Shown piece after piece: positions 23,084 to 30,641 of a DNA stretch of 36,205 nucleotides. Within the stretch, counting starts at the first letter, position 1. Each line of letters opens with the position of its first letter. The position numbers were made by a program, and so were the translations under genes. Under the pieces are notes generated by a model. That model saw only the letters and a list, made by a program, of their open reading frames with translations. It ran no database searches and was not told the DNA's origin. The stretch comes from an uncultured Bacteroidales bacterium (GTDB taxonomy: Bacteria > Bacteroidota > Bacteroidia > Bacteroidales > UBA932), in assembly GCA_902491795.1 (NCBI GenBank), contig CABUIX010000021.1:1-36205 (forward strand). The letters are read 5' to 3'.

Positions 23084-26000
23084 ATGTATAGAAAGGGAAG
23101 TTACATAGCAGCGCGTATAGCCGGCTTATTGGCCGTCATGATATTGGCGTGCCTCGTCGCGGTGCAGACGCCCTACGTACAGACGGAAATCACCCGGAAA
23201 GTCCTCGACAGGCTCACGGAGAAACTCGAGGGGACTATCGAGTACGACGAACTTCGGGTCATGCCTTCAGGAGTGCTGCTGCTCAAGAACGCCGTCATCG
23301 CCGACAAGGCACCGTACAGCGAGGACATCAACGGGAGAGGATGGGAGCCTGTCGACACGCTCTTCAAGGCAAGGACCATAACGGCCACCTTCAGCCTTGC
23401 AAGCCTCTTCAGCGGCGGAGGGATCCACATCAGCAGGGTCAATGTCAGCGATGCCATGCTGCACCTCGCGGTGGAGCCCGACAGCAGGACAAACCTCGAA
23501 CGCATGTTCAACCTCACCTCGGACGACGAGCCCGCAGAGCCCGGACCGGAAATCTTCAGCATTCGCAAAGTCAGCATCCGGAACTTCCGCTTCAGGCTGA
23601 ACAACTTCGAAGAAAAGCTGAGTGACTACCCCGGCTACGGGTTCAACTATGATGACCTGGACCTGACAGCCGACATCAACGGACACGGTCTCCGCTTCGC
23701 CGGCGGCCGCATGTACGGAGTGGCGGACAAGGTCACGCTGACCGAAAAGTCAGGATACCGGCTGCTCCGTGCCAGCGGAAGGTGCGTGGCCGGACAGGGC
23801 AAGACCGAGATCGAGAATTTCAGGCTTACTGACCCGTGGTCAAAAATAAACGTCAAGAACTTCTCGATGACCTATTCACATCCGAAGGCTTTCAAGAATT
23901 TCACCGAGGAGGTCCTTCTCGAATGCGAACTGCGCAAATCCGAAGTGGGCATCCCTACCCTGAAATACCTTGCCGGGCTTGCCGACAATGTCAACTCGAC
24001 GCTTGAAGTCAGCAGCTGCATGTTCAAGGGCTATGTCAACGATTTCCGCGTCGACGATTTCGTCTTCAGGGACATTGAGAGCGGTGTCGCCGGAAAAGTG
24101 AGCGGGAACGCCATCGGCCTTCCAGACACAGGGCGCATGATGGCCGGAATCAAGATAGAGGGCCTGAAGTTCACCACAAGGAGCCTGTCCGGGCTGCTTG
24201 CGGAATGGCTCCCGGGGGCGGATCTTCCCGACCTTACGGAATATGCCCGCGGAATACACTTCACACTCGACGCCACGGCTGAAGGGCCTTTGGACAGGCT
24301 GAAGGCCAGCGCCCTGCTGCATTCAGCGGCAGGAGGGCTCCGGATCAACGCTGACGTGCGCAACCTCATCAGCAGGAGCAGGGGCCTTGAAATCTCAGGC
24401 ACGCTCAACACCTACGGGCTCCAGATCAACAGCCTGTATCCCGAACTGCCCTTCGGAGACTGCACCCTGGAAGCAAGGGCCGCGGCAAGAATCGACAACG
24501 GCATGAGCCGCGTAAGGCTCGACACTCTCGGAATACGGAGCATCAACTACAACGGCATAGACTACGCCGGAATTTCGGCATCCGGAAGCTACATCGACAA
24601 CACCATGGTCTGCAAGGTGAAGAGCACTGACCCGACTCTTGAACTGAGCTTCGACGCTGCAGCCTCGTTCGGTCAGGACGGAGCGCCGTCGAACTACAAG
24701 CTCACGGGCAAGGCAGCAAACATCGACCTTCACAAGCTCGGCATAGACAAGCGCGAAGGAATTTCCAGGACCGGTTTCGGAGTGGATGCCGACATCTCAA
24801 CGGCAGGAACGGCGATCGAGGGCCACGCAAGCCTCGACAACATAGAAGTCGAGAACCGGAACGGCCGCACCAATGTCGGCAACGTTGAATTCCGCGCATA
24901 TATGCAGAACGGAGAACAATGCTTCGGTCTGGACTCCCCCTTCGCTGCAGTTTCGTTTTCCGGAACAGGATCAGTCGAAGGGTTCATCGAGGCCATCCAG
25001 GACATTACGCTCCGCAGGCACCTTTCCGCGATATACCCGGCAGGCGAAGAAATTCACGAGGAGCAATATTCCAAATACAGGCTCGAGGCCCAGTTCCACG
25101 ACTCGCGCGAACTCATGTCGTTCGTGATGCCGGGGCTCTACATCTCCGACAGCACCAGACTCGCCCTTTCGGTATCCGCCGACGGCAACATGGACGTCAG
25201 CCTCCGCTCACCCAGACTTGCATTCGGAAGGGAATACGTCAAGAACGTTGACCTGCAGTTCGACAGCGACACCACGGGCATGGAAGCCAATTTCTACGGC
25301 ACCGAACTCCGGACCGGCAACATCCTTGTGAGCGCACCTTCACTTACCGCGACCGCAGCCGGCAACAGCTTTGACCTTGCTCTCAATTTCGACAGCTTCG
25401 CCGGAGGAGGCAAGGACGGCCAGCTGCTGGTCGAAGGCAGCATAGCCCGTGACTCCACAGGCTTGCTGTCCATCACCGCCCACCCGCAGGACTCATACAT
25501 AGCCACAGCCGAAGGAATGTGGATCTTCAACGAGTCACAGATACACTACAACGGCTCCGAACTCACCGTGAACGGATTCAGCATCAGCAAGGACAACCAG
25601 AAGATCAACATCGATGGAGGATATTCGACACAAAAGGCGGATACTCTGTCGCTGGTTGCCGACAACATTGACCTTTCGCTTATCGACGAATTCCTTCCGG
25701 AAGCCCTGGGCATCAGGGGCACGGCGGCAGGGCGCATGCTCCTCACCTCCGGCACGAGTCCGATTCCCGGGCTGCTTATGAACTTCCGTCTCGACTCTCT
25801 TGGCATCGGCGGCACCGACGCCGGCAGCATACGCATCGCAAGCGCCCTGGGAGAGCAGCGAGAGGACATCAGCATAATCCTCAGACACAGAATCGCCGGC
25901 AAGAATGCCCTTGCAGCCGACGGAAGATACAGGCTCGACGACGGCTCGTTCAAAATGACCGCAAGACTTGACAGCCTGCCCGCATCCGTTGCAGGGCCTT

Positions 26001-27679
26001 TCCTCACAGGCGTCTTCGATGAGGTCGGCGGAAGCCTTAGCGGAGAAGTCAGCCTTGCAAGAGACTCCTCGGGATTCTCGGTATCCGGCAACGGCCTCCA
26101 TGTCGACGGCCTGATGCTCGGAGTCGCCTACACCGGGGTCAACTACACGATCAGCGGCCCGCTGAGGCTCGACAACAGCGGACTTTACTTCGACAACCTT
26201 CTGGTCAGCGACGGTGCGGGCGGCAGCGGAAACATCACCGGAGCCGTAAGGCACAAGCGGCTCTCCAACTTCGAGCTCGACGCCCAGACGACACTCGACG
26301 ACCTCAGGGTGGTCGATGCACGCGAAGGCGGCAGCAGCGGAATATACGGCAGGCTCAGCGTCAGCGGCAACGCCTCGGCCTCAGGTCCGTTCAGTTCCCT
26401 GGGAATAAAGGCGGCCATAAGGACCAGCGGCACAGGAAATATCCACATACCCGCATCCGAAAGCATTTCGAGCAGCACCAGCAACCTGCTGACATTCACG
26501 CAGCCACAGAAGCCCGTTGACCCCTACGACGAGATGCTTTCAAATTTCGACACAGGCAGGAAGGCCGGAGGAGACATCGACATCCAGGCCAGGATAACAG
26601 CCCACCCCGGAGTCACGGCATTCATAGAACTTGACAAGTCCGAAGGCAGCATCGCGTCATTCAGCGGCGAGGGCAGCGTGAACCTGCACCTCCGCCCCGC
26701 GAGCGCACTCTTCGACATCAACGGAGACTACATCATCAGCGAAGGAAACTACACCTTCTCCATCCCGGGAATCCTCAACCGCGACTTCAGGATCGAAGAC
26801 GGAAGCAGCGTGAGATTCAGCGGACGAATACCCGACACCGAACTCAACCTCGATGCCGTCTACAGTCTCAAGACCTCGCTCTCGTCGCTAATAGCGGACG
26901 GATCGGACTCCGAGTCATCGGCAGGCTCGACAAGGGAAGTGCTGTGCGGAATCAACATTGCAGGAAGCGTAAGGGACCCCAGGCTTTCGTTCAGCATTGA
27001 TGTCCCGGACCTCAACCCTACCGTGAAGTCACAGGTTGAGACGGCACTCAACACCGACGACAAGGTCCAGAAGCAGTTCCTCGCACTGCTGCTCCTTGGA
27101 TCGTTCATCCCCGACGAGCAGTCAGGAGTCGTCAACGGATCCAACATCCTGCTCTCCAACGTGACGGAACTCATGTCCAACCAGCTCAACTCTATCCTGC
27201 AGAAGCTGGACATCCCCGTGGACGTCGGAATTGGCTACCAGAGCGCTTCCAGCGGAACCAACATTTTCGACGTGGCCATCTCGACCCAGCTCTTCAACAA
27301 CAGGGTGCTCGTCGGAGGCAACGTGGGCAGCAGGAGATACGGAAGCTCCACCGCCACCAACGGCGATGTTGTCGGGGACCTGGACATACAGATAAAACTC
27401 GACCCTGAGGGAAAGTTCAGGCTCAACCTCTTCTCGCACTCGGCCGACGAATATTCAAACTACCTCGACTACTCGCAGCGCAACGGAGTCGGCATAAGCT
27501 ACCAGAAGGAATACGCCAGGTTCAACGACCTCTGGCGCAGCATCTTCAGCCCCAACAAGGCCAAAGAAAGCCAAAAGCCCGACAGCACCGCGGCTCCAGC
27601 AGCGAACATGTCAGTCATACGAATCGAAAATGAACAAGGGAAAACTCTACCTGATACCGACACCACTGGGCGAAAATGA
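23084..27679 (+). CDS. TamB-like translocation/assembly module protein
   Basis: Large inner-membrane-anchored periplasmic protein, 1531 residues, of the AsmA/TamB group thought to form a hydrophobic groove between membranes for lipid transport or outer-membrane protein assembly. One membrane segment is near 10-30 (IAGLLAVMILACLVAV). The rest is a very long series of beta strands rich in Gly, Ser, Asp and Asn. The C-terminal third carries the TamB-type region (GEGSVNLHLRPASALFDING, DYIISEGNYTFSIPG, LDIPVDVGIGYQSA, NRVLVGGNVGSRRYG). It is divergent from tsaD. Its last 50 nt overlap the RsmI-like gene in another frame. No TamA-like gene is adjacent. Transport role is inferred from the family. 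Confidence 0.88.
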   Translation: MYRKGSYIAARIAGLLAVMILACLVAVQTPYVQTEITRKVLDRLTEKLEGTIEYDELRVMPSGVLLLKNAVIADKAPYSEDINGRGWEPVDTLFKARTITATFSLASLFSGGGIHISRVNVSDAMLHLAVEPDSRTNLERMFNLTSDDEPAEPGPEIFSIRKVSIRNFRFRLNNFEEKLSDYPGYGFNYDDLDLTADINGHGLRFAGGRMYGVADKVTLTEKSGYRLLRASGRCVAGQGKTEIENFRLTDPWSKINVKNFSMTYSHPKAFKNFTEEVLLECELRKSEVGIPTLKYLAGLADNVNSTLEVSSCMFKGYVNDFRVDDFVFRDIESGVAGKVSGNAIGLPDTGRMMAGIKIEGLKFTTRSLSGLLAEWLPGADLPDLTEYARGIHFTLDATAEGPLDRLKASALLHSAAGGLRINADVRNLISRSRGLEISGTLNTYGLQINSLYPELPFGDCTLEARAAARIDNGMSRVRLDTLGIRSINYNGIDYAGISASGSYIDNTMVCKVKSTDPTLELSFDAAASFGQDGAPSNYKLTGKAANIDLHKLGIDKREGISRTGFGVDADISTAGTAIEGHASLDNIEVENRNGRTNVGNVEFRAYMQNGEQCFGLDSPFAAVSFSGTGSVEGFIEAIQDITLRRHLSAIYPAGEEIHEEQYSKYRLEAQFHDSRELMSFVMPGLYISDSTRLALSVSADGNMDVSLRSPRLAFGREYVKNVDLQFDSDTTGMEANFYGTELRTGNILVSAPSLTATAAGNSFDLALNFDSFAGGGKDGQLLVEGSIARDSTGLLSITAHPQDSYIATAEGMWIFNESQIHYNGSELTVNGFSISKDNQKINIDGGYSTQKADTLSLVADNIDLSLIDEFLPEALGIRGTAAGRMLLTSGTSPIPGLLMNFRLDSLGIGGTDAGSIRIASALGEQREDISIILRHRIAGKNALAADGRYRLDDGSFKMTARLDSLPASVAGPFLTGVFDEVGGSLSGEVSLARDSSGFSVSGNGLHVDGLMLGVAYTGVNYTISGPLRLDNSGLYFDNLLVSDGAGGSGNITGAVRHKRLSNFELDAQTTLDDLRVVDAREGGSSGIYGRLSVSGNASASGPFSSLGIKAAIRTSGTGNIHIPASESISSSTSNLLTFTQPQKPVDPYDEMLSNFDTGRKAGGDIDIQARITAHPGVTAFIELDKSEGSIASFSGEGSVNLHLRPASALFDINGDYIISEGNYTFSIPGILNRDFRIEDGSSVRFSGRIPDTELNLDAVYSLKTSLSSLIADGSDSESSAGSTREVLCGINIAGSVRDPRLSFSIDVPDLNPTVKSQVETALNTDDKVQKQFLALLLLGSFIPDEQSGVVNGSNILLSNVTELMSNQLNSILQKLDIPVDVGIGYQSASSGTNIFDVAISTQLFNNRVLVGGNVGSRRYGSSTATNGDVVGDLDIQIKLDPEGKFRLNLFSHSADEYSNYLDYSQRNGVGISYQKEYARFNDLWRSIFSPNKAKESQKPDSTAAPAANMSVIRIENEQGKTLPDTDTTGRK

Positions 27680-28337
27680 CCCTGCAGAAGTCCTTCCCAA
27701 GAGCGTGATCGACAAGGCGTGCTCCCTGAGGATCTTCGTTGTGGAGGAGACCAGGACGGCCCGGCGGTTCCTGTCGAGATACGGACTCAAGGGACACATA
27801 GCCGAACTGGAGTTCCACGAGCTCAACGAGCACAGCACGGCAGCTGACATTGAAGCCCTCGGAGGACTCTTTGACCGCGGGGAAGACGTGGGTCTGCTCT
27901 CCGAAGCCGGACTGCCGGCCGTGGCTGACCCCGGAGCGGACCTGGTCGCACTGTGCCACCGCAGGGGCATAGAGGTAGTACCGCTCGTAGGACCGTCGTC
28001 ACTGATGCTCGCGCTCATGGCCTCAGGACTCAACGGACAGTCGTTCGCATTCTGCGGCTACATTCCGGCAAAGCCTGAAGAGCGGCGCAATGCACTCAAG
28101 AACCTCGAGAAGCAGTCCGCCGCAGCCAGGCGCAGCCAGATCATCATCGAGACCCCCTACCGCAACGATGCCCTGATCGAAGACATGCTCCGGACACTGT
28201 CACCGCAGACGAGGCTCTGCATCGCTGCCGACATCACGCTCCCCTCTCAGTTCATCAGGACAGACACGGTCGCCGGCTGGAAAAAGGCAGTCCCGACGAT
28301 AGGCAAACGGCCGTGCGTGTTCATAATTCTAGCATAG
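27630..28337 (+). CDS. Tetrapyrrole-methylase-fold SAM-dependent methyltransferase (RsmI-like)
   Basis: Likely rRNA 2'-O-methyltransferase related to RsmI, which modifies C1402 of 16S rRNA. The protein has 235 residues, shorter than E. coli RsmI (about 286). The canonical start MNKGKLYLIPTPLGEND lies inside the tamB-like gene, giving a 50-nt overlap in a different frame. The SAM-binding signature GLLSEAGLPAVADPGADL is near 89-106, followed by VVPLVGPSSLMLALMASGL. The short length and the divergent N-terminal substrate region leave the exact target open. mtaB follows with a 4-nt gap. Confidence 0.82.
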   Translation: MNKGKLYLIPTPLGENDPAEVLPKSVIDKACSLRIFVVEETRTARRFLSRYGLKGHIAELEFHELNEHSTAADIEALGGLFDRGEDVGLLSEAGLPAVADPGADLVALCHRRGIEVVPLVGPSSLMLALMASGLNGQSFAFCGYIPAKPEERRNALKNLEKQSAAARRSQIIIETPYRNDALIEDMLRTLSPQTRLCIAADITLPSQFIRTDTVAGWKKAVPTIGKRPCVFIILA

Positions 28338-28341
28338 ACAA

Positions 28342-29571
28342 ATGAAGATAGCCTTCCTTACACTCGGCTGCAAGCTCAACTACGCCGAGACATCCACATA
28401 CGAACGCGGATTCAAGGGCGCCGGACTCGAGGTGGTCCCTTGGACCGAGAAAGCCGACATCTATCTTGTCAACACCTGCACCGTGACCTCTGTCTCCGAC
28501 CGCAAGTCACGCAACATGATACGCAGGGTCCACCGGACAAATCCCGATGCAAGAATAATCGTGACCGGATGCAGCGCGGAACTGAGGCGCAGCGAGATCG
28601 AAAAGATCGAAGGGGTCAGCAGAGTGTACGGGGCTGCGGAAAAGGCTCTGGTCGTGCCGGAGACTCTCGGCATTCCAGTCGGGAAGGATGTCAGCGACAT
28701 CTTCGGGGCCTACAGCACCGGCGAGCGCACCCGCTCGTTCCTCAAGGTACAGGACGGGTGCAACAACTTCTGCGCATACTGCGCCGTTCCCTACGCCAGG
28801 GGCAGGAGCCGCAACCTCCCGATATCTGAATGCGTAAGGAATGCGCAACTCATTGCCGCCGAAGGAGTCAAGGAGATTGTCCTGACAGGAGTGAACACCG
28901 GCGATTTCGGCCGTTCCACAGGCGAGACCTTCCTTGACCTGCTGAAGGCTCTCAATGAGGTTGACGGAATCGAAAGGTACAGGATATCAAGCATAGAGCC
29001 CAACCTGCTCACAGAAGAGACGGTCGACTGGATCGCCTCCGGCACGAAATTCCAGCCGCATTTTCATATTCCCCTGCAGACCGGTTCGGACGAGCTGCTG
29101 CGGCGGATGGGGAGGAAGTACGACACTGCACTTTTCGCCCGCAAGATCGAATACATCAGAAGCCGCATGGAGACTCCGGGCTCTCCGAAGGTTTTCTTCG
29201 GCATTGACCTGATGACGGGACTGCCCGGGGAGACCGAGGAGCTTTTTCTTGAGAGTTATCGCTTTCTCGAGGGGATCAGGCCCGCGTTCATCCACGTGTT
29301 CCCCTACTCTAAACGTCCCGGGACCCGGGCGGCTGCCATGCCTGACCAGGTGCCCGAAACAGAAAAGCACCGCAGGGTCGCCGTTATCGAAGAACTGTGT
29401 GCAAGGCTGCATTCGGAGTTCGTGGAGGCGAACCGCGGGGTGAGTGAGAGGGTGTTGTTCGAGTCTACGGACCGCAGCGGCAATATGGAGGGGTATACCG
29501 GAAACTATATCCGGGTTTCGCGGCCGTATGATCCGGCTCTTGTCGGCAAACTGGTAGATGTTATAATATAA
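28342..29571 (+). CDS. mtaB: tRNA t6A37 methylthiotransferase MtaB-like (radical SAM)
   Basis: Adds a methylthio group to t6A37 in tRNA. The protein has 409 residues. The N-terminal UPF0004 domain carries cluster ligands Cys10 (TLGCKLN), Cys46 (NTCTVTS) and Cys77 (TGCSAE). The radical SAM motif CxxxCxxC is at Cys140, Cys144 and Cys147 (GCNNFCAYC). FFGIDLMTGLPGET and FIHVFPYSKRPGTRAA are typical of MtaB. A short TRAM-like C-terminus covers about 360-409. It follows the RsmI-like gene by 4 nt. Its substrate modification, t6A, is made by TsaD encoded 5 kb away. MtaB rather than MiaB or RimO is favoured by the KLNYAE motif and overall length. Confidence 0.9.
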   Translation: MKIAFLTLGCKLNYAETSTYERGFKGAGLEVVPWTEKADIYLVNTCTVTSVSDRKSRNMIRRVHRTNPDARIIVTGCSAELRRSEIEKIEGVSRVYGAAEKALVVPETLGIPVGKDVSDIFGAYSTGERTRSFLKVQDGCNNFCAYCAVPYARGRSRNLPISECVRNAQLIAAEGVKEIVLTGVNTGDFGRSTGETFLDLLKALNEVDGIERYRISSIEPNLLTEETVDWIASGTKFQPHFHIPLQTGSDELLRRMGRKYDTALFARKIEYIRSRMETPGSPKVFFGIDLMTGLPGETEELFLESYRFLEGIRPAFIHVFPYSKRPGTRAAAMPDQVPETEKHRRVAVIEELCARLHSEFVEANRGVSERVLFESTDRSGNMEGYTGNYIRVSRPYDPALVGKLVDVII

Positions 29572-29576
29572 ATAAA

Positions 29577-29632
29577 GACAGTGGCAGTATGCTCATGAGG
29601 CGAAAAAAGCCTCCTTCGCATGCTGCTCTGTC
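29577..29632 (+). repeat. Hairpin element copy 1 (shared apex, mtaB 3' side)
   Basis: An imperfect palindrome starting 5 nt after the mtaB stop. The outer stem is GACAG/CTGTC. After a small internal loop comes a 9-bp stem (GCAGTATGC region with GCATGCTGC, one G-U). A 4x4 internal loop follows, then GAGGC/GCCTC closing the loop GAAAAAA (apex 29597-29613). It is followed by TATTTTTG, so it could serve as an mtaB terminator, although the T run is interrupted. It is homologous to the second element at 29651-29717. Confidence 0.85.
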
Positions 29633-29650
29633 TATTTTTGCATTTTCCGG

Positions 29651-29717
29651 TTCAACACAGATGCAGTCCGCTCGCGAGGCGAAAAAAGCCTCTCTTGCGG
29701 ACTGCATCTGTGTTGAA
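29651..29717 (+). repeat. Hairpin element copy 2 (long perfect inverted repeat)
   Basis: Arms of 21 nt at 29651-29671 and 29697-29717 are perfect reverse complements. A 4x4 internal loop (TCGC/TCTT) and the apex GAGGC-GAAAAAA-GCCTC (29676-29692) are the same as in copy 1. No T tract follows on either strand, so it is not a standard terminator. It ends 10 bases from the stop of the convergent metallo-hydrolase gene. Against copy 1, several left-arm changes are matched by compensating right-arm changes. Confidence 0.9.
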
Positions 29718-29727
29718 TATCAAGCTG

Positions 29728-30588
29728 CTATTCCAGAACCAGGCCGTCGTATGCCGGATGGACGTGCGGCGGGAGGATCTTGCAGAAATCCTCATACTTT
29801 GGAAGCAGGTGCGAAAGGTGCGTGATGTAGGACTCGCGGGCCCCCACCCTCTCGAAGAAATCCAGACACTGCTGGAGAGAAGGATGCGAACGGTGCTCCT
29901 CCGGCTTCACGCAGCCAAGAGTAACATAGTCAAGCCCCTTGAGCTTCTCGTATTCAGAATCGTCGATGTGCTTGATGTCGGTCATGTAGGCAATGTTGCC
30001 GAAGCGGTAGCCCAGAACGGAAATCGACTTGTCACTGAGGTGCCAGCCCTGTATGGGAATCACCTCGGCTGAAGCGCCGGCCTCGGATGTCGGAGCCAGG
30101 TGATGATAGCCAAAACCCTTTTCCCAGACAAGCACCTCCTCGTTTGCATTCGAATGCACGAGGAAAGGGGCCGAAGCGTCTATCCTGTGCACACGCCATT
30201 CCGGAGAACCGGGGTACTTGTGCTCGGCAAAGGCATAGTCATACTCGAGCCTCAGGGTATCTTCGACATATTTCTCGCAGTAGATGTTGACCGGATGACG
30301 CTCAATCAGATTGAAGGCCCTGATGTCGTCGAGCCCACCGGTATGGTCCTTATGGTTGTGGGTCAACAGAATGGCATCTAGATGCCGCACGTTGGCGCGG
30401 AGCATCTGGTAACGGAAATCAGGCCCGGCGTCCACCAGGATCGTCAGACCGCAATACTCCACGAGCACCGAAGACCGCAGATGCTTGTCTCTAGGATCGG
30501 TCGATTTGCAGACGGGACAGTCGCAGCCTATCATCGGCACGCCCTGGGAAGTCCCGGACCCCAGGAAAGTGAGTTTAGCATTGTTCAT
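29728..30588 (-). CDS. MBL-fold metallo-hydrolase (PhnP-like)
   Basis: Metallo-beta-lactamase-fold hydrolase, probably a phosphodiesterase of the PhnP/RNase Z-like group; substrate not known. The protein has 286 residues. The N-terminus LTFLGSGTSQGVP precedes a Cys cluster GCDCPVC (22-27) typical of PhnP-type structural zinc. The core motif THNHKDHTGG (76-85) holds the metal-binding histidines and Asp. Later ligands are suggested by MTDIKH and THLSH. A -7 box (TATCTTTG) is 8 nt upstream of the start, implying an almost leaderless mRNA. recQ lies 53 nt upstream on the same strand. Confidence 0.88.
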   Translation of the reverse strand: MNNAKLTFLGSGTSQGVPMIGCDCPVCKSTDPRDKHLRSSVLVEYCGLTILVDAGPDFRYQMLRANVRHLDAILLTHNHKDHTGGLDDIRAFNLIERHPVNIYCEKYVEDTLRLEYDYAFAEHKYPGSPEWRVHRIDASAPFLVHSNANEEVLVWEKGFGYHHLAPTSEAGASAEVIPIQGWHLSDKSISVLGYRFGNIAYMTDIKHIDDSEYEKLKGLDYVTLGCVKPEEHRSHPSLQQCLDFFERVGARESYITHLSHLLPKYEDFCKILPPHVHPAYDGLVLE

Positions 30589-30596
30589 TGCGGATG

Positions 30597-30604
30597 CAAA
30601 GATA
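30597..30604 (-). promoter_or_regulatory. Possible -7 box of MBL-fold hydrolase gene
   Basis: TATCTTTG on the minus strand matches TAnnTTTG, with 8 bases to the start codon. No clear -33 box is seen at 19-21 nt. Confidence 0.45.
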
Positions 30605-30641
30605 CTAATTTATGATGCAAACCGAATCCCTGACCACCAGT

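Noticed and set aside
29577..29632. Hairpin copy 1 taken as only an mtaB terminator
   Set aside because: The T run after it is short and broken, and its apex and arms are shared with copy 2, which has no T tract; termination may be part of its role but does not explain the pair.
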